The position numbers and the translations under genes are program-made. The notes under the pieces are model-generated. The model saw nothing but the letters and a program-made list of their open reading frames with translations. It had not been told where the DNA came from and made no database searches. A DNA stretch of 33,126 nt from Geotalea toluenoxydans JCM 15764 (GTDB lineage: Bacteria > Desulfobacterota > Desulfuromonadia > Geobacterales > Geobacteraceae): assembly GCF_001311985.1 (NCBI RefSeq), contig NZ_BBCJ01000039.1, positions 1-33,126 of the forward strand. Direction: 5' to 3'. This document shows, piece by piece, positions 19,191 through 28,943 of this stretch; position 1 is the stretch's first letter, and every line of letters begins with the position of its first letter.

Positions 19191-20787
19191 ATGAGCAAGG
19201 GTTTTACCTGGCGAATCAGCCTGATTGTTGGCTTCCTTTTGATTTCTTTCCTCTACATGACCCCGACGCTGGTTCCCAAGCTGCCGTCCTGGTGGGGAGT
19301 TCTGCCCAAGGATAAGATCCACCTGGGCCTTGACCTGCAGGGGGGGAGCCACCTGGTTATGGAAGTGGAGACCCAGAAAGCGGTTGAAGGTTCGCTGGAT
19401 CTGATCTCCACCGACCTTGAGGACAGTCTCAATGCCCAGAATATCCGCTTCAAGCGGGTGGGCAGGATCGGTTCCGATCGCGTACAGCTTGTGCTTTATG
19501 ACCGTGGTTCTGCCGATACCGTGCAGAAGCTGGTAAAGAAAAAGTACCCGGACCTTGAACTGCTCCCCCTGTTTGATGAGGGGGGCTTTGTAAATCTGCA
19601 GCTGAGAATAAACGAGAAAGAGGCTCAGGTCAGGAAGGACAAGGCTGTACAGCAGGCGCTGGAAACCATCCGCAACAGGATCGACCAGTTCGGCGTTTCA
19701 GAGCCGGTTATTCAGCGTGAAGGGATAAATCATGTGGTCGTGCAGCTTCCCGGCATCAAGGACCCGAAGCGGGCCATCGAGCTGATCGGCAAGACCGCAC
19801 GTCTTGAATTCAAGCTGGTGGATGAAAACGTCAACGCCGTTACGGCAACCCCTTCCACGATCCCCGAAGATGATGAAATTCTTTACGAGAAGAAGACTGA
19901 TCCTGCCACCGGAGCAGTGTCCGAGACTCCTCTGGTGGTGAAGAGAAAGGCAATGATAACGGGAGACCTTCTTACCGATGCCCAGGTGCGGATCGACTCC
20001 CAATACAACCAGCCCTATGTGGCCATAGAATTCAACTCAACCGGCGCCAGGCTTTTTGATCAGGTAACTGCAGCCAATGTGAACAAGCGCTTTGCCATTG
20101 TTCTCGACAACAATATCTATTCCGCTCCGGTGATTCGCGAGCGCATCTCGGGGGGGAGTGCCCAGATCTCCGGTTCCTTTACAGAGAAGGAAGCCTCCGA
20201 CCTGGGAATAGTCCTTCGTGCCGGATCACTGCCTGCACCGGTCAAAATCATCCAGAATGTGACCGTTGGTCCTTCCCTTGGCCAGGATTCCATCAACAAA
20301 GGTTGATCGCCGGTCTCATCGGTGTGGCTCTCGTCATCTGTTTCATGGCAGTCTACTATAAACTCTCCGGGCTTGTTGCAATATGGGGATGGTCCTGAAC
20401 ATCGTTTATCTGATGGGGGCACTTGCTGCTCTGGGTGCTACACTGACGCTACCCGGCATTGCCGCTATCGTTCTGCTGGTCGGCATGTCAGTGGACTCGA
20501 ACGTTCTCATCTTCGAAAGGATCAGGGAGGAGCTGCGGCTGGGCAAGACGGCAAAGGCTGCGCTGGATGCCGGCTATGACAAAGCATTCCTGACCGTCAT
20601 GGATTCCCATGTCACTACGCTGATCACGGCAGCCGTGCTTTTCCAGTTCGGCACCGGCCCGGTCAAGGGATTCGCCGTTTCCCTGAGCCTTGGTATCATC
20701 ATAAACCTCTTCACTTCGCTCCTGGCAACCAGGGTGATCTTCGATCTTTTCCTCGAGCGCAAGAATGTGAAAAGACTGAGTATATAG
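19191..20787 (+). CDS. secD: Protein translocase subunit SecD (two apparent frameshifts)
   Basis: RND-related membrane protein that uses the proton gradient to finish Sec-dependent export. About 532 residues. TM1 ([14 protein letters not shown]) is followed by [17 protein letters not shown] and the P1 region with [17 protein letters not shown]. The P1 head ends with LVLRAG-like [14 protein letters not shown]. The C-terminal membrane half has five segments, including [25 protein letters not shown] with its conserved Asp. One base is missing near 20301 (after SINKG) and one near 20383 (after GLVA). The ATG at 19191 has AAGGAG eight bases upstream. It is followed by secF after 12 bases. Confidence 0.95.
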
Positions 20788-20799
20788 GGGGAATGAACT

Positions 20800-21698
20800 A
20801 TGGAATTCATCGGTAAGACAAAAATCGATTTCATTGGCATGAGGAAAATCTCCTTTGCCATATCAGCCATAATTGCCATTATCGGTCTCATCAGCATCAT
20901 CCAGATTGCCAGGGGAGCTGCCAACATGGGGATCGATTTTTCCGGCGGCACCGCCATGCAGCTGAAGTTTTCTGCGCCCTTTACCATGGAAAGCGTCAGA
21001 AGCAGCCTGGCCAAAAACGGGATAGAAAATGCCGAGTTGCAGGAAATAAAGGAAGGCAACAAACTGCTGATCAAAATGCGGAAAAGTACGGGTAATGTGG
21101 CTGATTCAGTCCAGGAAGCCCTGAAAAAGGACTTCGCCGCCAATCCTTTTACTGTTGAAAGTTCCACTGAGATCGGACCGTCAATAGGGGACAAACTGCG
21201 CAAGGACACGCTTGTTGCCGTGGCCATATCCATGCTGGGCATAATTATTTACATAGCCTGGCGCTTTGACTACAAATTCGGCATCGGCGCCGTTGTTGCC
21301 ACCATGCATGACGTGCTGGCAATCTTTGCCATCTTCTTTGTTCTTAACAAAGAGGTGAATCTGCTGCTTGTAACCGCAGCACTGACCATCGCCGGCTATT
21401 CCCTCACCGACACGGTTGTCGTTTTTGACCGAATCAGGGAAAACATGCATAAGAACTTGAAAGAGCACATGTTCACCATCTTCAACCAGAGTATCAACGA
21501 GGTTATGTCTCGAACCATAATTACCTCGCTGACGACATTTCTGGCGGCCATTTCCCTGCTGCTGTTCGGAGGGAGGTAATCCACGATTTCGCATTTGCTT
21601 TGGTTGTGGGGGTTGTTGTTGCTACCTATTCCTCCATCTTTGTCGCCAGCCCCATAGTTGCTCTGTGGGAAAAGACCCCCGGTCAAGTTAAAGCCTAA
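20800..21698 (+). CDS. secF: Protein translocase subunit SecF (one apparent frameshift)
   Basis: Partner of SecD. About 299 residues with six membrane segments. GIDFSGGTAMQLKF is the SecF signature after TM1, and SLTDTVVVFDRIREN is the conserved TM4/loop motif. The frame is lost near 21574 at a G run; adding one base restores [37 protein letters not shown], the final membrane helices, with a TAA stop at 21696-21698. The ATG at 20800 has GGGGGA upstream. The next gene begins 15 bases later. Confidence 0.94.
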
Positions 21699-21713
21699 AG
21701 GAGGTTCTTGAGC

Positions 21714-22277
21714 ATGAGTAAGGAAAGCATTCTGGGAATAGCAGTAGCATTGATCATCGGTCTTCTCGGCGGGTTCCTCATCTTCAGTGTCAGCTCAAAA
21801 AAAGATAATGTACCTGTTACCGGCGGAGTGCCGCAGGGAGCCGGTTCCCCCACCGATTACCAACAGAGAATAACCGAAGCGGAAAAAATTGTTGCCGCCG
21901 ACCCGAAGAATCTCCAGGCATGGATCCAACTGGGCAACGATTATTTCGACACCGATCAGGCAAAAAAGTCTGTCGATGCCTATGCCAAGGCTTTGGAACT
22001 TGATCCCACCAACACTAACGTTCTGACAGACCAGGGTATCATGTACCGGAAAATCGGCTGGTTCGACAAGGCAATAGCCAACTTTGAGAAGGCCCAGCAG
22101 GTGGATCCCAGGCACCTGCAGAGTCTCTACAATCTGGGGGTGGTCTACGCCTTCGATCTGAAACAGCCGGACAAGGCTGTGAAGGCCTGGACCCGTTATC
22201 TTGAACTGGATTCAACAAGTCCGACGGCTCAACAGATAAAAATGCAAATGGACCAGCTCAAATCAGGTTCGAAGTAG
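21714..22277 (+). CDS. Membrane-anchored TPR protein
   Basis: 187 residues. One N-terminal membrane helix (ILGIAVALIIGLLGGFLIFSV), a short linker, then about three tetratricopeptide repeats, such as AWIQLGNDYFDTDQAKKSVD with YAKALELDP, and QSLYNLGVVYAFDLKQPDKA. This is a scaffold protein with the TPR part outside or inside according to helix orientation; it could assist the neighbouring Sec complex or envelope assembly, which is only suggested by position. The ATG at 21714 is preferred over a TTG at 21708 because AAAGGAGG lies nine bases before it. The operon ends in a strong terminator 18 bases after the stop. Confidence 0.85.
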   Translation: MSKESILGIAVALIIGLLGGFLIFSVSSKKDNVPVTGGVPQGAGSPTDYQQRITEAEKIVAADPKNLQAWIQLGNDYFDTDQAKKSVDAYAKALELDPTNTNVLTDQGIMYRKIGWFDKAIANFEKAQQVDPRHLQSLYNLGVVYAFDLKQPDKAVKAWTRYLELDSTSPTAQQIKMQMDQLKSGSK

Positions 22278-22294
22278 GATGCCGATTCAGTAAA

Positions 22295-22322
22295 AGACCC
22301 CGCCTCGGCGGGGTCTTTTTTT
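22295..22322 (+). terminator. Strong intrinsic terminator after the sec operon
   Basis: A 9-bp stem AGACCCCGC/GCGGGGTCT (22295-22303 with 22308-22316) closes a CTCG loop and is followed by seven Ts. It separates the queA-tgt-yajC-secDF-TPR run from recJ. Confidence 0.93.
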
Positions 22323-22348
22323 ATGGAAATTTTGCCTGGAAAGAATCG

Positions 22349-24073
22349 ATGCGCAATAAACTGGAAAAAAGGTGGGAGCTGAGAAAGAGCGAGCCGGATG
22401 ATGTGGAGCGGCTTGTGAGTGCGGGGGTCGCTTCCCCTCTTCTTGCAAGGCTGCTTCTTAACCGCGTCCCCTGCGACTGTAAAGCAGCTGCTTCGTTCTT
22501 TACCTCAAGCCTCGCCGAACTTCACGACCCATATCTGCTGCTCGGTATGGAATCTGCGGTGGAAAGGCTTTTACGGGCCGCGGTCGGCAAGGAAAAGGTC
22601 TGCATTCATGGCGACTACGATGTGGATGGTATAACCTCGGTGGTGCTGCTGCTTACCTTTTTCCGGACCATCGGTATCGATGCCTGTTATATCATTCCGG
22701 ATCGCCTCGTTGATGGTTATGGCCTTTCTGCAGACGCCGTAGATAAGGCTGCCCGACTCAAAACGGACGTCATGGTGACCGTCGACTGCGGCATCACCGC
22801 ACTGGCCGAGGCCAAGCTCTGTGCCGAAGCCGGCATCGACCTGATTATCACCGATCATCACACACCCGGGGAAGCCCTGCCCGATGCCTGCGCCGTCATT
22901 AATCCCAACCGGAAGGGATGCAACTATCCATTCAAAGCTCTCGCCGGGGTCGGCGTTGCATTCAACCTGGTCATTGCCCTGAGAAGCCGCCTTCGGGCAG
23001 AGGGTTTCTTCTCCGGCAGAGCAGAGCCAAATCTGCGGGAATATCTTGATCTGGTGGCCCTTGGCACCATTGCCGACGTTGTTCCGCTCATCGATCAAAA
23101 CCGGATCCTTGCCAGGTATGGTTTGATGGAGTTAAGCCAATCCCATCGGCCGGGTATCCAGGCATTGAAGAGGGTTGCCGGGATAACAGGAGATGTAGGC
23201 TGCGGCGCGGTGGGTTTCCGCCTGGCTCCCAGGCTAAATGCTGCGGGACGGTTGGAGAACGCTGCAATGGCTGTGGAACTTCTTCTCTGCAAAGATCTGA
23301 AGAGCGCAGAGCCTTTGGCGGCAGCTCTGGATACCAGCAATGCCGAGCGGCAGGCTGTGGAGCGGGAGATACTGAATGATGCCCTGCAGATGGTGAGGGA
23401 TGATGCAACCTTCAAAGGGAGGAAAAGCATTGTTCTTGCCTCGGAAGAGTGGCATTCGGGAGTGATAGGTATCGTGGCATCCAGGCTGGTGGATATCTAC
23501 CACCGCCCGACGATTCTCATTGCGTTGAAAGACGGCAATGGCAAAGGTTCCGGCCGCAGTATCGCCGGCTTTCACCTGCACGAGGCACTGACTGCCTGCG
23601 CCGAGCATCTGGTGAAATTCGGCGGTCACAAACATGCAGCCGGGCTTGCAATTGCCGAAGAGACCCTGGAAGCATTTGTCGAAAGGTTCGATAAGATAGC
23701 CGACGGGCTGCTCACCCCAGAGGATCTGATACCGGTGCTTTTGATCGATGCCGAGCTGAAGGCAGAAGATCTTACCCTGGATCTGGTGTCGGAACTGGAG
23801 CGGATGAAGCCTTTTGGTATGGGGAACCCGGAACCAGTGTTTCTCCTCCAGGATGTGGAGGTCCTGGAGAGCCGGATAGTGAAGGATACCCATCTGAAAT
23901 TACGCCTGCAGGTTGAGGCGAAGAAATTCGAGGCGATCGCCTTTTCCATGGCAGGGAGGGTTTCAGTGGGAGAACGCATTGACCTGGCCTTTTCCCCTGC
24001 TATAAATAACTGGAATGGCAGAAGTTCTTTGCAGTTGACGGTGAAGGATCTGCGCAGGGCAGGGGGAGCATAG
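22349..24073 (+). CDS. recJ: Single-stranded-DNA-specific exonuclease RecJ
   Basis: 5'-3' exonuclease on single-stranded DNA in RecF-pathway recombination and mismatch repair. The protein has 574 residues and is intact. DHH-family motifs are CIHGDYDVDGITS, VTVDCGI, DLIITDHHTPGEALP (DHH) and ALAGVGVAFNL. The DHHA1 domain has EWHSGVIGIVASRLVD, GSGRSIAGFHLHEAL and FGGHKHAAGLAI. ERMKPFGMGNPEPVF lies in the C-terminal OB-like part. The ATG follows the terminator by 27 bases, so the promoter must be very close or transcription reads through. Its TAG stop overlaps the GTG start of the next gene. Confidence 0.95.
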   Translation: MRNKLEKRWELRKSEPDDVERLVSAGVASPLLARLLLNRVPCDCKAAASFFTSSLAELHDPYLLLGMESAVERLLRAAVGKEKVCIHGDYDVDGITSVVLLLTFFRTIGIDACYIIPDRLVDGYGLSADAVDKAARLKTDVMVTVDCGITALAEAKLCAEAGIDLIITDHHTPGEALPDACAVINPNRKGCNYPFKALAGVGVAFNLVIALRSRLRAEGFFSGRAEPNLREYLDLVALGTIADVVPLIDQNRILARYGLMELSQSHRPGIQALKRVAGITGDVGCGAVGFRLAPRLNAAGRLENAAMAVELLLCKDLKSAEPLAAALDTSNAERQAVEREILNDALQMVRDDATFKGRKSIVLASEEWHSGVIGIVASRLVDIYHRPTILIALKDGNGKGSGRSIAGFHLHEALTACAEHLVKFGGHKHAAGLAIAEETLEAFVERFDKIADGLLTPEDLIPVLLIDAELKAEDLTLDLVSELERMKPFGMGNPEPVFLLQDVEVLESRIVKDTHLKLRLQVEAKKFEAIAFSMAGRVSVGERIDLAFSPAINNWNGRSSLQLTVKDLRRAGGA

Positions 24074-24960
24074 TGCAAAGGGCCGAGCGTTTCAACGAGG
24101 CCGACCGGGTCATCAGACTTGGCTTCTGGATGAATGCGGTGCTGATGATAATGAAGATCGCGGCAGGGCATTTCGGCGGTTCCGAAGCGGTCTTTGCCGA
24201 CGGCGTGGAGAGCGCCTGCGATTTCATCGCCCTGTTGACAACCATCATAGCCCTGAAGATCGGGAGAAAGCCCTTCGATGAAAAACATCCCTACGGTCAT
24301 GGCCGGGCCGAGAGCATATCCGCCATTATCGTTTCGCTGGTCATCTTTATCACCGGTTTCGGCATTCTCTACAAAGCTGTGAAAACTATCTCTGCCGGAG
24401 TGTACGAGGAGCCACAGTTGATTGCCGTGCTGGCTGCTTTTGTTACCATACTGATCAAGGAGTGGCTGTGCCGCTTTTCCCTCAGGGTCGGGGGGGATCT
24501 GGGGAGCCCTGCCGTCATGGCCATTGCAAAAGATCATCGCAAAGATGCCGTCACCTCCATTGCCACACTGATGGGGGTTACCGGCGCCTTTTTCGGCTTC
24601 AGGGTAATGGACCCGCTGGCCGCAGGCCTCACCTCGTTCTTTATTTTCCATATCGGCTACCAGACCTTCAGCGGCGCTGCCCACGACCTCATGGACGGCC
24701 AACCCCCCCAGGAGATCCTTCGAGCCATGATAATGCTTGCAGAAGGGGTCGAAGGTGTCGAGCATGTGCATGAAATAAAGGGCCGCCGCTCCGGTCAATA
24801 TGTGATTATCGATCTCAAGCTGGATATGGATCCGGAGATGACGGTCAAGCAGTCCCATGCCATTGCCACACAGGTGAAAAAGCTGATTTTCGATCGTTTT
24901 GCCAACGTGGGGGACGTAATGATCCATATCAACCCCATGAGGAGGAACATGAGGACCTGA
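24073..24960 (+). CDS. Cation diffusion facilitator (CDF) divalent metal transporter
   Basis: 295-residue inner-membrane proton/metal antiporter that exports Zn, Fe, Mn or similar ions. AVFADGVESACDF carries the TM2 metal-site acids, HPYGHGRAES is the TM2-TM3 loop motif, and DHRKDAVTSIATL is the TM5 site (HxxxD). About six membrane helices precede a cytoplasmic ferredoxin-like domain (EGVEGVEHVHEIKGRRSG with VIIDLKLDMD). Metal preference cannot be read securely. The GTG start shares one base with the recJ stop (TAGTG), implying coupled translation. The next gene, rubrerythrin, has its own leader. Confidence 0.9.
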   Translation: MQRAERFNEADRVIRLGFWMNAVLMIMKIAAGHFGGSEAVFADGVESACDFIALLTTIIALKIGRKPFDEKHPYGHGRAESISAIIVSLVIFITGFGILYKAVKTISAGVYEEPQLIAVLAAFVTILIKEWLCRFSLRVGGDLGSPAVMAIAKDHRKDAVTSIATLMGVTGAFFGFRVMDPLAAGLTSFFIFHIGYQTFSGAAHDLMDGQPPQEILRAMIMLAEGVEGVEHVHEIKGRRSGQYVIIDLKLDMDPEMTVKQSHAIATQVKKLIFDRFANVGDVMIHINPMRRNMRT

Positions 24961-24990
24961 TCAGGTTGTAACCTTTTTTTCCCTTCCCTC

Positions 24991-25017
24991 TTGCATTTTC
25001 ACCCCATGTGATATTAT
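24991..25017 (+). promoter_or_regulatory. Possible promoter of rubrerythrin
   Basis: TTGCAT (24991-24996) and TATTAT (25012-25017) with a 15-base spacer, 40 bases before the rubrerythrin start. The spacer is short, so the exact -35 is doubtful. Confidence 0.35.
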
Positions 25018-25056
25018 TTACCCCCGAACCCATGCAATAACACTCAGGAGGATACA

Positions 25057-25563
25057 ATGTCAAACACCCCTAAATCGGAAAATGACCTGAAAGAGGCCTT
25101 TGCCGGTGAATCACAAGCCAATCGCAAGTATCTTGCCTTTGCCAAACAGGCCGAGAAGGATGGTTTTTCCCAGGTGGCAAGGCTTTTCCGCGCTGCTGCC
25201 GAGGCTGAGACCATACATGCTCACAATCACCTGAGGGCTTTAAAGGGGATCAACGGCACCAGGGAGAATCTCGTTGAGGCCATCGCCGGCGAAACCCACG
25301 AGTTCAAGAACATGTATCCGCAGATGATTGCCGACGCCGAGCTGGAGGGGGCCACAGAGGCGAGGCGTTCGTTCACCTTCGCCAATGCCGTGGAGAAGGT
25401 TCATGCGGAGCTATACCAGAAAGCGCTGGATACGCTGGGGGCTGCGGCAGAGGAGTTCGATTATTATGTCTGCCCGGTCTGCGGACATACGGTGGAGCGT
25501 GGAGCACCGGACAAATGCGTTGTCTGCGGTGCGGCAGGGTCGGCATTCTTCAAGGTGGCCTGA
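25057..25563 (+). CDS. rbr: Rubrerythrin
   Basis: 168-residue non-heme iron protein that reduces hydrogen peroxide in anaerobes. The ferritin-like diiron domain (FAGESQANRKYLAFAKQAEKDG, AEAETIHAHNHL, IAGETHEFKNMYPQM, VEKVHAELYQKAL) supplies the Glu/His ligands. The C-terminal rubredoxin-like domain has YYVCPVCGHTVERGAPDKCVVCG with four cysteines for one iron. AGGAGG lies seven bases before the ATG. It is intact. The presence of this gene fits an anaerobe that meets oxygen. A repeat hairpin with a T run 38 bases downstream ends transcription. Confidence 0.95.
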   Translation: MSNTPKSENDLKEAFAGESQANRKYLAFAKQAEKDGFSQVARLFRAAAEAETIHAHNHLRALKGINGTRENLVEAIAGETHEFKNMYPQMIADAELEGATEARRSFTFANAVEKVHAELYQKALDTLGAAAEEFDYYVCPVCGHTVERGAPDKCVVCGAAGSAFFKVA

Positions 25564-25589
25564 TAAAGGTATTTGAGGCGGGTGGCTAC

Positions 25590-25630
25590 CCCTCTCCCTG
25601 ACCCTCTCCCACCAGGGGAGAGGGTTTTTT
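25590..25630 (+). terminator. REP-like hairpin acting as terminator after rubrerythrin
   Basis: CCCTCTCCC (25602-25610) pairs with GGGAGAGGG (25616-25624) over a 5-base loop and is followed directly by six Ts. The sequence is nearly identical to the element at 702-737, so a dispersed repeat has the structure of an intrinsic terminator here. It lies between the convergent rbr and htpG genes. Confidence 0.75.
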
Positions 25631-25664
25631 ATGCTTGATGGGCGGGGGTAGGGGCGGGACCGGT

Positions 25665-27595
25665 TTATGCGGCTTTCACCATCAACTCGGCAATAAGCCG
25701 GGTGAAACGGAGCGGGTCGGGGATTGGCGAGCCTTCGGTCAACAACGCCTGGTCGTAGAGCAGCCCGCAGTAATCGGCCAGTTTCGGATTTTCCTTGTCC
25801 TTCTCGTAGAGCCCGTTCAGTACCTGCATCAGCGGATGGTCCGGGTTCAGTTCCAGCACCCGCTTGGACTCGGGCACATCCTGATTCATTGCCTTGAGGA
25901 TTTTTTCCATATTTGCATTGAGGCCATGCTGATCGGCAACGAGACAGCAGGCGCTGTCGGTGAGGCGGTTGGAAAAGCGAACCTCCTTCACCTTGTCCTT
26001 CAACTGTTCCTTGATGTAGTCCAGAACGCCCTGGTACTGTTTCTTTGCCTCTTCCTGCTTTGCTTCCTTTTCCTTTTTCTCTTCTTCGCTGTCCAGTTCC
26101 AGGTCGCCACGGTCAACGGCATGGAGCTTCTTGCCGTCGTATTCAGTCAGGCTCTGCACCACCCACTCGTCCACGGGATCGGTCATATACAGGACTTCGA
26201 AGCCCTTCTTGCGGAATATTTCCAGGTGTGGTGAATTTTCAAGCCTGAGCGGGAAGGGCCGGTGATGTAATAGATCTCCTTCTGGTTCTCAGGCATGCGC
26301 TCCACATATTCCTTCAGGGAGACGAAGTTTCCGCTATCGGTCTTTGAGCTTTCGAAAAGGATCAGGTCCTGCAGCTTCTCCTTGTTTGCAAAGTCGAAAT
26401 GGATCCCTTCCTTTAGTACCGGCCCGAACTCCCGGTAGAATTTCAGGTAATCCTCCGGTGTCTTCTCCTTTGTCTCCGCCAGGGTGGAGAGGATTTTGCC
26501 CACCAGATTCTTCTCGATCCGTTTGATTTGCACATCTTCCTGGAGTATCTCGCGGGAGACGTTGAGGGGCAGGTCGCTGGAATCGACTACCCCCTTCATG
26601 AAGCGCAGGTAATCGGGAACCAGCGCTTCGCAGTTGTCGGTGATGAAAACCCGTTTCACATAAAGATGGATGCCCTTTTTGTGGTCGCGCATGAAGAGGT
26701 CGAAGGGCTTGTGGCCGGGGATGTAGACCAGCGCCTTGAACTCGCTGGTGCCCTCCGCCGAGTAGTGGATAGTGCGGAAGGGTTTGTCGTAGTCGTGGGA
26801 GATATGTTTGTAGAACTCTTCATACTCCTCTTCGGTGATTTCGCTCTTGGGCCTGGTCCAGATGGCTTTCATGGAGTTCAAGGTCTCTTCGGTGGTCTTT
26901 TCGATGGTGCCGCCACCTTCAATGACCTTGCCGTCCACCCCCTTGACCGGCTCTTCCCTGGTAATGTCCATAACGATAGGATACTGCACATAATCTGAAT
27001 ATTTCTTGATGATGCCGCGGATCTTCCATTCGTCCAGATATTCCTTCATCTCTTCCTTGAGGTGCAGGGTGATGTCGGTGCCGCGCGTCTCTTTTTCGCA
27101 GTCTTCGATGGTATAGCTGCCGTCGCCGGTGGATTCCCAGCAGCAGGCGGCATTCTTATCCCCCGACTTGCGGGTGATCAGTGTCACCTTGTCGGCCACC
27201 ATGAAAGAAGCATAGAAGCCGACGCCGAACTGGCCGATCAACTCGGGGTTGTCCTGGAGGTTCTTACCCTTCAGGTTGTCCATGAAAGCGCGGGTGCCGG
27301 AGCGGGCAATGGTGCCGATGTTTTCCTCAACCTCGGCCCTATTCATACCGATACCGTTGTCGCGGATCGTCAGGGTGCCGGCGCTCTTGTCTGCTATGAG
27401 TTTGACCTTCCAGTCGGCATTCCCCTCCAGAAGATCCATGTTTGAATGTGACTCGAATTTGATTTTATCTATTGCGTCGGAGGCGTTGGAGACGAGCTCG
27501 CGCAGGAAGATGTCCTTGTTGGAATAGAGCGAGTGTATAACCAGGTCAAGGAGCTGCTGGACTTCGGTTTCGAACTTTTTCGTGCTTTTGGTCAT
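25665..27595 (-). CDS. htpG: Molecular chaperone HtpG (Hsp90 family), one apparent frameshift
   Basis: ATP-dependent cytoplasmic chaperone. About 643 residues. The N-terminal ATPase domain shows [51 protein letters not shown], and [20 protein letters not shown]. The middle domain has RRVF-like [20 protein letters not shown] and [18 protein letters not shown]. The C-terminal dimerisation domain ends [31 protein letters not shown]. The frame breaks near 26248 (YYITGPSR to [20 protein letters not shown]), explained by one missing base. AAGGAG lies about 11 bases before the ATG. Confidence 0.95.
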
Positions 27596-27637
27596 GAACG
27601 GTTTTTCTCCTTTTGCAAAAGTAGGTCGGTCCTGAAC

Positions 27638-27667
27638 AAACTAATCATTGTCGCCTCATTTTTCAAG
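27638..27667 (-). promoter_or_regulatory. Possible htpG promoter with heat-shock-like -35
   Basis: Minus strand CTTGAAA (27667-27661) matches the sigma-32 -35 consensus, but no CCCATnT-like -10 follows. Read as sigma-70 it is TTGAAA, a 17-base spacer and a weak TAGTTT. Confidence 0.3.
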
Positions 27668-27714
27668 GTGCAATTTACATTATTTCCTTCCGAATGTAGT
27701 AAAGATACTAATTA

Positions 27715-27741
27715 TGGACAATTAACCAGCAAAACTATAAT
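27715..27741 (+). promoter_or_regulatory. Promoter of the binding-protein/histidine-kinase pair
   Basis: A perfect -10 TATAAT (27736-27741) with TGGACA (27715-27720) 15 bases upstream, in an A/T-rich stretch. The transcript leader would be about 75 bases. The rest of 27596-27823 holds only this and the htpG promoter region. Confidence 0.5.
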
Positions 27742-27823
27742 ATGTTTTCATTTAGTTCCTTCCCGCTACAGCCGACATGTTATGTAGTATTCCGCGAGAT
27801 TCTGCCACGGAAGGGGGAATATT

Positions 27824-28940
27824 ATGACCAAACGTTTTTTCCCACAGCTTGTTAGCACGATTCTTTTGCTGACGGTTTTGGTGCTGACCGGCTGCCGGGA
27901 CAGGAAGCCCATTTATCTCGGTTATGCAGGGCCTTTGACCGGGAAATTTGCCGATCTTGGTATTGCCGGTCGAGATGGCGTCGTGCTGGCGGTGGAGGAA
28001 TTAAATGCCGGAGGAGGAATAGCTGGCAGAAAAATAGAACTTCTGTCAAAGGACGATGCCCAGGATCCGCAACAGGCGCAGAAGGTGGATCAGGAACTTG
28101 TGGATGCCGGCGCCGTTGCAGTCATCGGCCATATGACCAGTGTCATGTCAGTGGCCGGTCTTCCCGTCGTCAACCGTGCGCATCTGGTCATGCTCAGTCC
28201 AACCACCAGCAGTAATGACCTTACCGGCATCGATGATTACTTTCTGAGGGTTTACCCTCCCAGCAGCCACGTGGCGCACCTTCTCTCCACCCATGCCGTT
28301 GAAAAGCTGGGCATTCGTTCCATTTCCGTCGCCTATGACATTTCAAACGAAGCCCACACCATGGGTTGGTATAAATATTTCAGAGAAAACCATCAGCGTC
28401 TGGGAGGACGCATCGTCCAGGAATTTCCCTTCAAGAGGAAAAGCTGACTTTTCGCACCTGGCAGAACAGATCAAGGCCGGTGGTTCCCAGGGGCTGTTCA
28501 TTATCGCAGGCGCCATGGATACGGCAATGATCTGCCAGCACTTGCGTAGATCAGGCTTTGGACTGCCGATCATCGTTTCCGAATGGTCAACCACTGACGA
28601 GTTGTTGAGTCAGGGGGGAACCGCCGTTGAAGGTATCAACTTTTTCCAGACCTTTGATCGCAATAGCGACCAACCTGCATATGTGGCGTTCAGAAAAAAC
28701 TATCGGGAGAGATTCCGGCGCGAGCCGACTTTTGCTTCGGTACATGCATATGATTCGGCGAAACTGGTTTTTTCAGCACTGACCCGGGACAGCGACCCGA
28801 AAAAGCTGAAACAGACAATTCTGTCAATGGCAAATTTCAATGGCTTGCAGGATCAAATAATGATAGACAGATTCGGTGACCCCAAGCGTACACCTTTTCT
28901 TATGGTAATTAAAAATGGTACCTTCCAGAGGGTGAGATAA
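27824..28940 (+). CDS. Periplasmic-binding lipoprotein, branched-chain amino acid (Peripla_BP_6) family, one apparent frameshift
   Basis: About 372 residues. The lipoprotein signal peptide ends in LTGC (Cys24), so it is probably tethered to a membrane facing the periplasm. IYLGYAGPLTGKFADLGIAGRDGV, VEELNAGGGIAGRKIELLSKDDAQDPQQA and AVIGHMTSVMSVAGLPVVNR are typical of LivJ-like type I binding proteins. The frame changes near 28437: removing one A from an A run (FKRKADFSHLAEQI) joins the halves, so here an extra base is likelier than a missing one. No ABC permease or ATPase is adjacent. A histidine kinase follows after 3 bases, so the protein is more likely a sensor subunit than a transporter part. 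The ligand is unknown; amino acids, amides or small organic acids are typical for the family. Confidence 0.85.
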
Positions 28941-28943
28941 AAC

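Noticed and set aside
23626..24927. Long minus-strand open frame opposite recJ and the CDF transporter
   Set aside because: It spans the boundary of two intact, overlapping plus-strand genes with full motif sets.
22349..24960. Mobile element or horizontal transfer in the window
   Set aside because: No transposase, integrase or tRNA-linked direct repeat is seen, and gene content is core metabolism throughout.
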